Shown here: in pieces, positions 33,163-42,766 of the stretch | Layout of the letters: each line of letters opens with the position of its first letter | Numbering within the stretch: the first letter of the stretch is position 1 | Assembly (NCBI GenBank): GCA_963836355.1 | Contig: CAWIJO010000002.1 | Coordinates: 806,001-870,000 of the forward strand | Direction of reading: 5' to 3' | Length of the DNA stretch: 64,000 bases | Source of the DNA: Palsa-506 sp963836355 | Lineage (GTDB): Bacteria; Actinomycetota; Actinomycetes; Streptosporangiales; Streptosporangiaceae | Notes under the pieces: model-generated | What the model was told of the DNA's origin: nothing | Seen by the model: the letters and a program-made list of their open reading frames with translations, nothing else | Databases searched by the model: none | Position numbers and translations under genes: made by a program

Positions 33163-35400
33163 TCAGGCATCGATGCGCGCAGGGTCAAGTTCGGCGGCGC
33201 CACCGACGATGAAATCCCGGCGCGGCGCGACCTCGCTGCCCATCAGCAGGTCGAACATTGCCGTCGCCGCCTCGGCGTCCTCGATCCTGATCCGCCGCAG
33301 GGTGCGATGCCGCGGATCCATGGTGGTCTCCGCCAGCTGCGCGGCATCCATCTCGCCGAGGCCCTTGTACCGCTGTGGCGGTTCCTTCCACCGCTGCCCG
33401 CGCCGTTCCAGCTCCAGCAGGCTGCGGTGCAGCTCGGCGTCGGAGTAGGTGTACCGGTACTTCTGCTGTCCCTTGCGCGGGCTGACGAGCTCGATCCGGT
33501 GCAGCGGCGGCACCGCCGCGAAGACGCGGCCGGCCGCCACCATCGGCCGCAGGTACCGATGGAACAAGGTCAGCAGCAGGCACCGGATATGCGCGCCGTC
33601 AACGTCCGCGTCGGCCATGAAGATGACTCGCTGGTACCTGGCCGCATCCAGGTCAAACGCACTGCCCGAGCCTGCCCCCAGCACCTGGATGATCGCTGCG
33701 CACTCGGCGTTCTTCAGCATGTCGGTGAGCGAGGCCTTCTGCACGTTGAGGATCTTGCCGCGGATCGGCAGCAGCGCCTGGAATTCTGAGTCCCGCGCGA
33801 CCTTGGCAGTGCCGAGCGCGGAATCGCCCTCGACGATGAACAGCTCGCTGCGGTCGTCCGCCGACCGGCAGTCCACCAGCTTGGCCGGCAGCGCCGAACT
33901 CGCGAGAGCCGATTTCCGGCGCTGATTTTCCCGGTGCTCGCGGGCGGCGATGCGCGTCTTCGCCGCGGCTGCGACCTTGTCGAGCAGCGCTCTGGCCTGC
34001 TGCTTGCTGCCCCGGCCCCGCATTTCGAAGAAGGCCCGGAGCTCGGCTGCCACGACCTGGCTGACGATCTTGAGCGCGGGCGGCGTGCCGAGAATCTCTT
34101 TGGTCTGGCCCTCGAACTGCGGCTCGGGCAGCCGCACCGCGATCACGGCCGTCAGGCCTTCGAGCACGTCCTCCTTGGTGACCGCCTCGTCGCCGTTCTT
34201 CAGCAGCCTGGCTGCCCTTAGCTGCTCGTTCAGCGTACGGACCAGCGCGCGCTCGAAGCCAGCGACATGCGTGCCGCCCTTCGGGGTGGCAATGACGTTG
34301 ACGAACGATCTGGTGACGCTGTCATAGCCGGTGCCCCATCGCAGCGCCACGTCGACCCCGAGCTCGCGCTCCACCTCGGTGGGGGTCAGATGCCCCTGGT
34401 CATCAAGCACCGGCACCGTCTCGGTGAACTGGCCTGCGCCGACCAGCCGGATCACCTCGGTGACCGGATCGCCCGGCGCGAGATGGGCGCAGAACTCGCT
34501 GATTCCGCCGGCGAACCGGAACTGGGCCTGCTGCGGCCCGGCCGTGCCGGTTGCGGCACCTGGCGGCTGCACGGCCAGGTCATCATCGCGGCCCGCATCG
34601 GGCACGGCATGCAGAACGAAATCCGGGTGGCCCGGATCTGAGCAACCGGAGGCCGGCTGGCCAGCCGCCGGGGATCGACCCGCCGCTGCGCGCTCGTCAC
34701 GGATCCGGATATTGAGCCCGGGCACCAGGTAGGCGGTCTGCCGGGCTCGCTGGGCCAGGGACTCGAAGCTCCACTGGGCGTCCCGGACGAAAATCTGGCG
34801 GTCTGGCCAGAACCTGATCCGGGTGCCGGTCAGCGTCTTCGCCACCCGGCGCACCCGCCGCAGTCCCTGGCCGGGCACGAACGGAGCGTCCGGATCCGGC
34901 CCGCTGAACTCGCCGGCCACGCCGCGGCGGAAGCTCGCCGCCCACTCGTGGCCGTTCCGGTCCACCTGCACGTCCAGCCGACCAGATAGCGCGTTTACCA
35001 CGGACGCGCCGACGCCGTGCAGGCCGCCAGAAGCGGTATAGGAGCCGCCGCCGAACTTGCCGCCTGCATGCAGCCTGGTCATTACGAGCTCGACGCCAGT
35101 CAGCCCGGTCTTCGGCTCCACGTCAACCGGGATGCCGCGACCGTTGTCCCGGATCTCGGCCGAGTAATCCGCGCGCAGCACCACCTCGACGTCCGTGCAG
35201 TGCCCGGCCAGCGCCTCGTCCACGGCGTTGTCGACGATCTCCCAGAGGCAGTGCAGGAGCCCGCGGCCGTCGGTGGAGCCGATGTACATCCCCGGGCGCT
35301 TCCGGACGGCATCGAGCCCTTCCAGTACCGTCAGATGGCGCGCGGTGTAGCCGTCGGAGGCGGCGGCTGACTGCGCTCGCGCAGAGCTGAGGACGGTCAC
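33163..35400 (-). CDS. parE: DNA topoisomerase IV subunit B
   Basis: 745-aa GyrB/ParE-type ATPase subunit. GHKL motifs EIVDNAVDEA, RDNGRGIPV and GGLHGVGASVVNAL; TOPRIM motifs FIVEGDSALGTAK and MADADVDGAHIR; then RYKGLGEMDA near the end. A Pro/Ala/Gly-rich insertion of about 50-60 residues (near residues 240-300) enlarges the transducer domain relative to the usual ~700-residue form. The GTG start has AGGAG six bases upstream; the longer frame is rejected. It converges with parC, 70 bases apart, with no clear terminator between them. Confidence 0.95.
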   Translation of the reverse strand: MTVLSSARAQSAAASDGYTARHLTVLEGLDAVRKRPGMYIGSTDGRGLLHCLWEIVDNAVDEALAGHCTDVEVVLRADYSAEIRDNGRGIPVDVEPKTGLTGVELVMTRLHAGGKFGGGSYTASGGLHGVGASVVNALSGRLDVQVDRNGHEWAASFRRGVAGEFSGPDPDAPFVPGQGLRRVRRVAKTLTGTRIRFWPDRQIFVRDAQWSFESLAQRARQTAYLVPGLNIRIRDERAAAGRSPAAGQPASGCSDPGHPDFVLHAVPDAGRDDDLAVQPPGAATGTAGPQQAQFRFAGGISEFCAHLAPGDPVTEVIRLVGAGQFTETVPVLDDQGHLTPTEVERELGVDVALRWGTGYDSVTRSFVNVIATPKGGTHVAGFERALVRTLNEQLRAARLLKNGDEAVTKEDVLEGLTAVIAVRLPEPQFEGQTKEILGTPPALKIVSQVVAAELRAFFEMRGRGSKQQARALLDKVAAAAKTRIAAREHRENQRRKSALASSALPAKLVDCRSADDRSELFIVEGDSALGTAKVARDSEFQALLPIRGKILNVQKASLTDMLKNAECAAIIQVLGAGSGSAFDLDAARYQRVIFMADADVDGAHIRCLLLTLFHRYLRPMVAAGRVFAAVPPLHRIELVSPRKGQQKYRYTYSDAELHRSLLELERRGQRWKEPPQRYKGLGEMDAAQLAETTMDPRHRTLRRIRIEDAEAATAMFDLLMGSEVAPRRDFIVGGAAELDPARIDA

Positions 35401-35708
35401 GAGTTTCTCCTGACATGGCAAGCCTGGCGGGGTGCCCCGGATAGGCCTGAGGGCAGACTAGCGGCAGGTACTGTCAGGTCACCGGCACCACGCCGCCGAC
35501 ATACCCGACGACCTGGGACAACATACGCGCTACAGTGAGTAGGCAGGGAATCATGGCGCGAGGCAGAAGGGCTGTTCGCTTCTGGCGTATTGCTGGTCGG
35601 CATGGGAAGTTCAGCAATCGGCCGCGTGTTGTGATGCGGTAGTAGTTCAGCGGGTTGGACGGCCCGTCGGCCAGCAGGCACGGCGGGTCTAGGCGCGAAG
35701 GAGGCGAC
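35401..35708. other. 308-bp divergent region parE / DUF7455 gene
   Basis: No gene seen. Contains TACAGT at about 35529 and TAGTAGTTC near 35640, which may belong to promoters for the right-hand gene, but no paired -35 is convincing. Confidence 0.5.
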
Positions 35709-35939
35709 ATGACCGGAGCTATGGCCCCAACAAAGCCGCTCAACGCCCTCGACGTATGCGATCGATGTGGTGCCCAGGCATACGTGCGCGTCATGCTGGC
35801 GGGGTCGGGGGAGCTGCTGTTCTGCGCCCACCACAATCGCCAGCATGCTGAGGCGCTGGCCAAGATCGCTATCGAGATTCACGACGAGACCGACCGGCTG
35901 AACCAGGCACCAGGAGCTGCCGCTCCGCCTGCCCGGTGA
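35709..35939 (+). CDS. Small zinc-ribbon-like protein, DUF7455 type
   Basis: 76-aa protein MTGAMAPTKPLNALDVCDRCGAQ... with C17-x2-C20 and C39-x-H41-H42 (LLFCAHH), consistent with a single metal site. The last residues are helical. I recognise it as the small protein usually found between parE and hrdB in Streptomyces-like genomes. Function unknown. ATG has GAAGGAGG four bases upstream. A strong terminator follows. Confidence 0.85.
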   Translation: MTGAMAPTKPLNALDVCDRCGAQAYVRVMLAGSGELLFCAHHNRQHAEALAKIAIEIHDETDRLNQAPGAAAPPAR

Positions 35940-36000
35940 GCTGGATCCGGCTCTCATCAGCCGGGTCATAACGCAGCGCAGTAGCGTGCCGGCACGCAGC

Positions 36001-36032
36001 GCGCCTGTCCGCGGACAGGCGCGTTTCTGTTT
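36001..36032 (+). terminator. Rho-independent terminator
   Basis: Perfect 11-bp inverted repeat GCGCCTGTCCG/CGGACAGGCGC followed by GTTTCTGTTT; the only classical hairpin-plus-T-run in the window. It ends the DUF7455 transcript. Confidence 0.9.
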
Positions 36033-36090
36033 ACCCCGCCAAGGCGCCGCGCTGCCTCCTCCGGCCTTCTCCGCTGCCTCCCCCGGCAAG

Positions 36091-36120
36091 TCAGGCCCGG
36101 CTCAGCTGAGCCGGGCCTGA
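36091..36120 (-). terminator. Perfect 30-bp palindrome, terminator of hrdB
   Basis: TCAGGCCCGGCTCAG and its exact complement meet with no spacer, 21 bases after the hrdB stop codon (minus strand). Confidence 0.8.
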
Positions 36121-36140
36121 TCGCATCCTGCCTGCCGAGA

Positions 36141-37913
36141 TCAGTCGAGGTAGTCGCGGAGGACCTGGGAGCGGGACGGGTGGCGGAGCTTCGACATGGT
36201 CTTCGACTCGATCTGGCGGATCCGCTCCCGGGTCACGCCATAGACCTTGCCGATCTCGTCCAGCGTCTTGGGCTGACCGTCGGTAAGGCCGAACCGCATC
36301 GAGACGACTCCGGCCTCACGCTCGGACAGGGTGTCGAGCACCGAGTGCAGCTGCTCTTGCAGGAGCGTGAAGCTGACCGCCTCACCGGGCTGAATCGCCT
36401 CGGAGTCCTCGATCAGGTCACCGAACTCGCTGTCGCCGTCCTCGCCGAGTGGCGTGTGCAAGGAGATGGGCTCGCGACCGTACTTCTGCACCTCGATGAC
36501 CTTCTCCGGGGTCATGTCGAGCTCGGCGGCGAGTTCCTCCGGGGTCGGCTCCCGGCCGAGGTCCTGCAGCATCTGCCGCTGCACCCTGGCCAGCTTGTTG
36601 ATGACCTCCACCATGTGCACCGGGATGCGGATCGTGCGGGCCTGATCGGCCATCGCCCGCGTGATCGCCTGCCGGATCCACCAGGTGGCATAGGTGGAGA
36701 ACTTGTAGCCCTTGGTGTAGTCGAACTTCTCCACCGCGCGGATCAGGCCCAGGTTCCCCTCCTGGATCAGATCCAGGAACAGCATCCCGCGCCCGGTGTA
36801 CCGCTTGGCCAGCGATACCACCAGCCGGAGGTTCGCCTCCAGCAGGTGGTTCTTGGCGCGCCTGCCGTCGTCGGCGATCCACTCAAGATCGCCGCGCGCG
36901 TCCGGCCGCAGCGTGCCCCGGCCCTCGGCGAGCTTCTCCTCGGCGAACAGGCCGGCCTCGATCCGCTTCGCCAGCTCGACCTCTTGCTCGGCGTTGAGCA
37001 GCGGCACCTTGCCGATCTGCTTCAGGTAATCCTTCACCGGATCGGCCGTGGCACCAGCAGCGGCTACCTGCGCGGCGGGGAGGTCCTCGTCATCGTCGCC
37101 GTAGACGAACGCCTCGTCCTCGCCCTCCTCGCCTGCCTTAGCGGCGGCCGGAGCGGCGGCATTGGCCGCGGGTTCCGCGGCTGCCTGCCCCTTGACCGGG
37201 ACTGCCGGGCCAGCCGCGAGGTCCGCCGGGTCGTCGGCCTCGGCGGCATCGGCATCAGCCTGGGCCGGCTCGGCATCCGCTTCCAGGCCGGCGGCGGGAT
37301 CGTCGTCCTCCTCCAGATCGGCCAGATCCGCGAGATCGACTTCCACGTCGACTTCCAGGTCGGCGACGGCGGCCAGGTCGGCGACATCGAAATCGGCTTC
37401 CACGTCCACCTCGACGTCAAGCTCAATGTCGTCCACTGCGTCCGCGGCATCCGCTGCGTCCGCGGCATCCGCTGCATCCGCGGAACCTGCCCGGCCGGCT
37501 GCGGCGGCCGGGGCGGCACCATCGCCCCGCCCGGCGGCCGACCCGCCGCCGGAACGTTCCTGGACGGCCGTGCCGGATCGGCGGGCGGCCTTCCGGCCGC
37601 GCCTGCTGTCCTGGCCGCCGCCTTGCTGGTCGGCCGTCACCGCGGCACCAGGCTGGTCTGCGGCCCCGTGGTCAGCCGGGTCCGCGGAGCGGCCCGGAGA
37701 TTTCGCTGGCCGGCCGGCATCCGCATGCTTGGCGGAACCGCCGGGTGCGGGAGCGCGTTGATCCTCAGCAGATGCATCACCTTCCACCAGCGCCACCGCC
37801 CCCTCAGCTGAGCCGCGTCGCTGGGACGTCTGCGCGGCCGGCCGCCCGTTCTGGGCGGACGTCCCTGGCTGCCTCCGCGCTGCGGAGCCTGCAGCGCTTG
37901 CCACCGCAGTCAC
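36141..37913 (-). CDS. hrdB: Principal RNA polymerase sigma factor (HrdB/SigA)
   Basis: 590-aa housekeeping sigma-70. Region 1.2 begins DPVKDYLKQIGKVPLL (about 287); region 2 has NLRLVVSLAKRYTGRGMLFLDLIQEGNLGLIRAVEKFDYTKGYKFSTYATWWIRQAITRA in the -10-binding helices; region 4.2 ends VTRERIRQIESKTMSKLRHPSRSQVLRDYLD. The first ~280 residues are a long Ala/Asp-rich stretch with DAA repeats and a DVEVD/DLADL acidic ladder, longer than in typical 510-530-aa HrdB. GTG start after GAAGGAAGGG. Confidence 0.96.
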   Translation of the reverse strand: MTAVASAAGSAARRQPGTSAQNGRPAAQTSQRRGSAEGAVALVEGDASAEDQRAPAPGGSAKHADAGRPAKSPGRSADPADHGAADQPGAAVTADQQGGGQDSRRGRKAARRSGTAVQERSGGGSAAGRGDGAAPAAAAGRAGSADAADAADAADAADAVDDIELDVEVDVEADFDVADLAAVADLEVDVEVDLADLADLEEDDDPAAGLEADAEPAQADADAAEADDPADLAAGPAVPVKGQAAAEPAANAAAPAAAKAGEEGEDEAFVYGDDDEDLPAAQVAAAGATADPVKDYLKQIGKVPLLNAEQEVELAKRIEAGLFAEEKLAEGRGTLRPDARGDLEWIADDGRRAKNHLLEANLRLVVSLAKRYTGRGMLFLDLIQEGNLGLIRAVEKFDYTKGYKFSTYATWWIRQAITRAMADQARTIRIPVHMVEVINKLARVQRQMLQDLGREPTPEELAAELDMTPEKVIEVQKYGREPISLHTPLGEDGDSEFGDLIEDSEAIQPGEAVSFTLLQEQLHSVLDTLSEREAGVVSMRFGLTDGQPKTLDEIGKVYGVTRERIRQIESKTMSKLRHPSRSQVLRDYLD

Positions 37914-38218
37914 CCCTTCCTTCGCTGGCTGGCGGCCCGCCGTGGCGCGCTCGACCTATGGCTGACCGGACTCGCAAGCGACACGGACACCCTCTCCTGC
38001 GTACGTATGGCGGGGAAATGGACCCTACCGCGCGGGTCTCGCTGCTGGGACGACGCCCGGCACCGGACTTGTCCCGCACGGCATGGCGGCCCGGGCCGAC
38101 TGATCTCCCGCCCTCCACCTTAGGCGGAGTCGGGAGGTAGGTCGTACAACCGCGAGCCCCGGCCCGGCAATGGCCCGCCGCCGGCTAGGCCGGTGCCGGA
38201 CCATGATTCCCGCATTGT
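37914..38218. other. 305-bp leader region of hrdB
   Basis: No gene seen. On the minus strand TAGGGT (about 38025) may be a -10 box for hrdB, leaving a leader of about 100 bases, but no matching -35 is clear. The SpoIIE-type phosphatase gene ends at 38219 on the same strand. Confidence 0.5.
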
Positions 38219-40453
38219 TCACGCCTTACCCCTCCTAGCTGGCGCCACGGCGGCCGGTTTCCTGGCCGACCCCAGCTCGTCGCGCCTTGGCATGTGCAAC
38301 ACCAGCACGGTCACGTCATCATCCTGCTCATAACCAGTGAGCATTCGCTCGACCAGGTAGTCGAGCAGCCTTGCCGGATCTTCCACCACTTCCGCTGGCG
38401 CCTGCCCGGCCACCGCCACCAGTTCGTCCAGGCCTGAGTCGAGACCGCGCCTCCGGTTCTCCACAAGTCCATCGGAATAAAGCACCGCGGTGTTGCCTGG
38501 CGGCAGCCGGAAAGCATACTGCTGCCGCGGGCTGGCCCAGCCTAGCGGCGTTCCCGCCTCAGTCGGATCCAGCCGCGGCGGCGCATCGCCGGACAGCAGC
38601 AGCGGCGGCAGATGCCCCGCGTTGCCGGCCATCCCGTCGCCGGTCTCCGGGTCCACCACGAGATACGCGACCGTGGTCACCTGCTCCTCGAGTTCGGTAG
38701 CGGCGAACAGCCGGTCCAGGCCGGCCAGCACGGCGGCAGGCCGCGGGTCGGTCAGCGCGAGGGCACGCAGCGCGTTGCGGACCCGGCCCATGCCGGCGGC
38801 CGCGGTCAGGCCCTTGCCCATCACGTCGCCCGCGGCCACCGCCAGCTTTCCGTCGGGCAGCCGGAAGGCGTCGTACCAGTCGCCGCCGATCTCCATGTTC
38901 CTGGTGACCGGCAGGTAGCTGGCTTCCAGCACGATGCCGGGCACCGTCGGCAGCCGGTCAGGGAGCAGGCTCCGCTGCAGCGTCTCCGCCGTGGTGTGCT
39001 CGCGCTCGAACAGCGAGGCCCGCTCCATCGCCAGCGCGCACTGGCCCGCCAGCGCCTCCAGGAAGACCCGCTCCTCCTCGGTGATCTGCCGCGGCCTGGT
39101 AAAGGAGAACCGCAGTGCTCCCAGCGGCGCCCCGGCGGCGATCAGCGGCAGCCCGACCCAGGCGCGCTCGTCGCTGTGCTGCAGGAACAGGTCGACGTTC
39201 GTCACGCCCTCGAACTGCCTGCGCATGGCTTCCGGGCTTTCCACCAGCAGCGGCCTGCGGGCCAGGATGGCTGCCGTCATCACGCTGGGCGTATCCAGCG
39301 GGATGTCACCGCTCGGCGCGCCCGGCCCGTCCGGCCCGTCCGGCATGCCGCCCGGGGTAACCGTCCGCAGCCGGAGCCGCTCCGGGTCCAGCAGCGCGAC
39401 GACCGAGCGGTCCGCGCCGATTGCCGACCGGCCGACCTCGGTGATTACCTCAACGACCTGCTCGATCGTCAGCGCCTCGGCCAGCATCGAGGTGGCCTGC
39501 TGCAGCCGCGCCGTGCGCAGCGCCGCGGCCGAGAGCTGCTCGGTCAGCCGGCCCCGCATCTCCTCGGCCTCGCGCTGGCCGGTCACATCGGTGCTCGCGC
39601 CTACCCATTCGACGATCTTGCCGTCACGCTCGATCGGGACAGCGCGGACGTCGTAGTGCCGGTAGGAGCCGGTCTTCGTCCGCACCCGGTAGCGGCTGTC
39701 AAAGACCTTGCCGGTCTGTACACAGTCGTGCCAGTCCCGCTGCACCCGGTCGCGGTCTTCCGGATGAATGGCGTCCAGCCACCCGTTGCCCTGGTACTCC
39801 TCCGCGCTCTGCCCGGTGATCCAGCGCCATTCGGGAGAATCCTCGGCGACCTCGCCGGTCGGCGTCGTCACCCAGACGACCTGGGCGCCTGCCTGGACCA
39901 GCGAGCGGTAGCGCTCCTCGCTGCGCCTGACCGCCTCCTCGGAGTTCTGCCGGTCGGTGATGTCGACCGCGATCAGGGCCACTCCGGTGATATCGCCGTC
40001 CGGGTCGTGCGACGGGAACCAGGAGAAGGCCCAGTGCCGCACCGGCTGGCCGGCCGTCGCGTTGTCAGCCCCGGCCCGGTCCCGCGGCGGCCTGGCCGCA
40101 GCCGCGCCATCGGCCCCGGGATCGGCCGGCGGCTCCGGCCGGATCACCGGGAACGTGATGGGGTGATCGGACTCGAACATCGGCTGATCTTCGGCGAGCA
40201 CGTGCTTGATCGCGGACTCTGCCCGGTCGGCAAGCTGCTCAGGCCAGACCTGGGAGGGCAGACGGCCGATGTGGTCCGCCTGGTCCGTTTCGCGCCAGCG
40301 GGCCAGGGTCTGATTCACCCGGCGGAAGCGCAGGTCGGCGCCGAAGAAGGCAAAACCGATCGGGGCCTCGCGCAGCAGCGTGGCCAGCAGCGCGGAGTCT
40401 GAGACGTCCATTCCGGACACGCGTGGCCTTGGCACCGAAGTACCAGTGCTCAC
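38219..40453 (-). CDS. PAS-PAS-GAF-PP2C (SpoIIE) serine phosphatase
   Basis: 744-aa multidomain regulator. A first PAS-like domain spans about 20-165 (LLREAPIGFAFFGADLRFRRVN), a second PAS with PAC about 180-295 (RYRSLVQAGAQVVWV; RYRVRTKTGSYRHYDVRAVPI), GAF about 315-490, and a SpoIIE/PP2C domain from about 500 (QRSLLPDRLPTVPG, GGDWYDAF, AAGDVMGKG, DGLVENRR, DDDVTVLVL). All expected metal-binding Asp residues appear present. These enzymes dephosphorylate anti-sigma-factor antagonists. No membrane segment and no kinase domain. Start is uncertain: GTG 40453 or ATG 40411. Confidence 0.9.
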   Translation of the reverse strand: MSTGTSVPRPRVSGMDVSDSALLATLLREAPIGFAFFGADLRFRRVNQTLARWRETDQADHIGRLPSQVWPEQLADRAESAIKHVLAEDQPMFESDHPITFPVIRPEPPADPGADGAAAARPPRDRAGADNATAGQPVRHWAFSWFPSHDPDGDITGVALIAVDITDRQNSEEAVRRSEERYRSLVQAGAQVVWVTTPTGEVAEDSPEWRWITGQSAEEYQGNGWLDAIHPEDRDRVQRDWHDCVQTGKVFDSRYRVRTKTGSYRHYDVRAVPIERDGKIVEWVGASTDVTGQREAEEMRGRLTEQLSAAALRTARLQQATSMLAEALTIEQVVEVITEVGRSAIGADRSVVALLDPERLRLRTVTPGGMPDGPDGPGAPSGDIPLDTPSVMTAAILARRPLLVESPEAMRRQFEGVTNVDLFLQHSDERAWVGLPLIAAGAPLGALRFSFTRPRQITEEERVFLEALAGQCALAMERASLFEREHTTAETLQRSLLPDRLPTVPGIVLEASYLPVTRNMEIGGDWYDAFRLPDGKLAVAAGDVMGKGLTAAAGMGRVRNALRALALTDPRPAAVLAGLDRLFAATELEEQVTTVAYLVVDPETGDGMAGNAGHLPPLLLSGDAPPRLDPTEAGTPLGWASPRQQYAFRLPPGNTAVLYSDGLVENRRRGLDSGLDELVAVAGQAPAEVVEDPARLLDYLVERMLTGYEQDDDVTVLVLHMPRRDELGSARKPAAVAPARRGKA

Positions 40454-40462
40454 CGCGAGCAC

Positions 40463-41044
40463 CCCGGCGCCGAGCGTGCGCGTGCCATTAACGGCTCCTT
40501 CCTGCTCACTGCGGACACAAGAAGGCTAGCGGCAACAACGAGCACAAGAAGGCTACCGGCAACAACTACGTGCCACCGGTGCCAGCAGGCGGCGCCGCAG
40601 GGCCCGGCGGCAGGCGGCAGGCCAGTGCCGCGCCCGGGTCGCCGGGCCGGCGTCGCCAACTGCCGTGGTAGTCCCGGCGCTGCCAGTTGCAGCGCTCTGA
40701 GCTGCTGGAACGCAGCCGATCACTGGGGCTGGCTAGGATCGGGGCAGTCGGCCAGGTAAGCCGGGCTGGCAACATCGCACCGGGTCAGGACAGCTACCGG
40801 ACTAATCCATCTATGGCACGATGGGGCGGAGTCATGCCCCATCCACCTGATCGGCGACGGGCACATCACGGATGCAGAGAGCAGAATATGCGCCAGCCTG
40901 GCCGGGCCGCCACGGCCGCCACGGCAGGCAAGCCGGCCAGGACCTGCTGGCCGGCCGCCGTAGTCCGCAATGCTCGCGCAGAAACGGGCGGCGCGCCGCA
41001 GCCGGGCGTGGCATCACGCGTCTTGGATCTGAAAAGCTGTCCGG
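40463..41044. other. 582-bp intergenic region
   Basis: No credible gene. It holds a 27-bp direct repeat (40516-40566) just upstream of the phosphatase gene. The right half precedes the 573-aa orphan gene; AAAGCT lies six bases before its GTG start. Confidence 0.55.
40516..40566. repeat. 27-bp direct repeat (2 units)
   Basis: CACAAGAAGGCTAGCGGCAA at 40516 recurs at 40543 with one change (TAC for TAG) and continues ACAAC in both copies. Confidence 0.85.
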
Positions 41045-42766
41045 GTGAGCCCGCAGAGCCGTCGTAAGCCACCGTCCGACGGTGCGGGTAACTCAGGTCA
41101 TTCAGGCCCTCCCGGCCCGCGGTCAGGATGGGCGGGCATCCCTGCTCCGCCGCCGAACGCGCTCTTCGCCGAGATGCTGCGGGCGGCCAGGGAACTGCTG
41201 GCTGTGCGCAGCCCGCTGGACGCCGAGCTGATGGTCAGCGAGATGCTGGGGACATGGTGGGGCCAGCAGCCCGGCCGGGCCGGCCAGAAGCCAGCCCGCC
41301 GCCGGCAGGCCGACATCGAGGAGCTAGTCGGCGAAGGGCTGGTCGCCTATGCCGCCCAGCAGGGCAGCCCGGCGGCACTCGCGCTGCTGTCCGGTATCGC
41401 CTGCCTGGGCACGCCGCGGCAGGCATCCAGGGCCGAGCAGGCGGCGCTCGCGCTGATGGAGCGTGGCGTCGCCCGCCCGGGCTGGGCGGAGCACGTCGGC
41501 GCGGTGGCGGCGACCGACTGCTACGTCAACTCGGATGCGTTCGGCGACCGGGACGAGGTCGTCTGCGTTTTCAGCTACGCCGGGGAAGAGCCGCACGCGC
41601 TGGTGGTCATCGTCGACTACAACGCGGGCGGCATGGCCAGGGACGGCTGGGTCACGTCGCAGGTCGGGAAGCTGCTCGACCTCTGCCGGGAGACTAGCGG
41701 CCAGCTAGCCGGCAGGCCGGCGGCCGGCGGCGGGCCAGTTGGCGCCCTGGCCGCGGATCGGCCAGGGCAGCCCACCTTCGCGCCGCTTGATCCGCCGCTC
41801 GCCCGGCGGCTGCTGGAGTCCTCGCTGGCGGTGACCGACGCGGCGTCCGATCCGCCGGTCAGCGCGTCCTTCCCGTCGTACCACGCGTTCATCAGGGCCC
41901 GGGTGCGCACCCTCCCGCCGGCCCGGGGAGCCGTCCCGTGGCCGCCCGGCGGCAGCGGGGGCGGCGTCGCGGCCCGGCGGCAGGCGTGGCGGAAGGACCG
42001 GCGGGCAATGCTCGTCGCCGAGTTCCTCGCATCGGACGAGGCCGAGGATCTCTCGGATCGCTCCGCGGCTAGCCGGTGCGCTGATCACATCGTCGACTAC
42101 GGGTGCGACCGGGACTTCGGCCGGCCGCTGCGGGTCAGCCCGGCGAAGGCGGAGACCTTCCTGCTCGACTGGCTGCCCCGCCGGGTGGTGCTCTCGCCCG
42201 CCGAGCAGCACGCCATGCCGCACGTGCTTGCTGCCTGGGTGCGCTGGGCAGGATCCCGGACCGGACTGGACGACAAGGCGATCGGCACCGCGCTCGACTC
42301 GGTCTTCGACTCGATGGGCACGTTCACGCGCGTCTATCACGACCCAGCCGCGTTCGGCCTGGAGGCTGGCCTCGTCGCCCGGCTGCTGCCGGACTCCGAC
42401 CTGGAGGCGCTGCCCCGCCGGGCGTTCGCCTTCCCCGTGCTGATGGGCCATTACCGCGGCACGGACCTCGGCGCCCTCGACCCGGCCAGGCCCGCCGACC
42501 GCCGGACGCTGCTGGCCGCCGACCACGACGACCCGGCGGCCAGGCGCGGCGACGACGCGCACATCGACCGGCATCTGGCCGTCGCGGACCGGCTCTGGCG
42601 CGGCGACCCGCCCGAGTTGTGGGAGGCCGCGCAGCGCCTGCTGGATCTGGGCGAGGACCGGCACTCGGTGCTGCACACGCTGATTGAGGTGATCGCGGCG
42701 GCCGGGCCCGGCGAGGACGACATCGCGACCGCGCTCGCCGAACTGCCGCCGGAGGAGGCCGGGTGA
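41045..42766 (+). CDS. Protein of unknown function, 573 aa
   Basis: I do not recognise this protein. After a Pro/Gly-rich N-terminus it has a helical region (NALFAEMLRAARELLAVRSPLDAELMVSEMLGTWW), a mixed domain with VVCVFSYAGEEPHALVVIVDYNAGGMARDGWVT, then helical blocks including YHAFIRARVRTLP, EFLASDEAEDLS and FLLDWLPRRVVLSPAEQHAMPHVLAAWVRWAG. No signal peptide or membrane helix. The composition matches the host. Its stop overlaps the next start (GTGA), so it is translationally coupled to the 5-oxoprolinase-like gene. Confidence 0.8.
   Translation: MSPQSRRKPPSDGAGNSGHSGPPGPRSGWAGIPAPPPNALFAEMLRAARELLAVRSPLDAELMVSEMLGTWWGQQPGRAGQKPARRRQADIEELVGEGLVAYAAQQGSPAALALLSGIACLGTPRQASRAEQAALALMERGVARPGWAEHVGAVAATDCYVNSDAFGDRDEVVCVFSYAGEEPHALVVIVDYNAGGMARDGWVTSQVGKLLDLCRETSGQLAGRPAAGGGPVGALAADRPGQPTFAPLDPPLARRLLESSLAVTDAASDPPVSASFPSYHAFIRARVRTLPPARGAVPWPPGGSGGGVAARRQAWRKDRRAMLVAEFLASDEAEDLSDRSAASRCADHIVDYGCDRDFGRPLRVSPAKAETFLLDWLPRRVVLSPAEQHAMPHVLAAWVRWAGSRTGLDDKAIGTALDSVFDSMGTFTRVYHDPAAFGLEAGLVARLLPDSDLEALPRRAFAFPVLMGHYRGTDLGALDPARPADRRTLLAADHDDPAARRGDDAHIDRHLAVADRLWRGDPPELWEAAQRLLDLGEDRHSVLHTLIEVIAAAGPGEDDIATALAELPPEEAG

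Noticed and set aside
36180..37811. 543-residue plus-strand frame opposite hrdB
   Set aside because: Shadow of the sigma factor gene; the translation has no recognisable fold.
40450..40659. Minus-strand frame with a hydrophobic stretch upstream of the phosphatase
   Set aside because: The stretch is a translation of the 27-bp repeat, is out of frame with the phosphatase and has no ribosome site.
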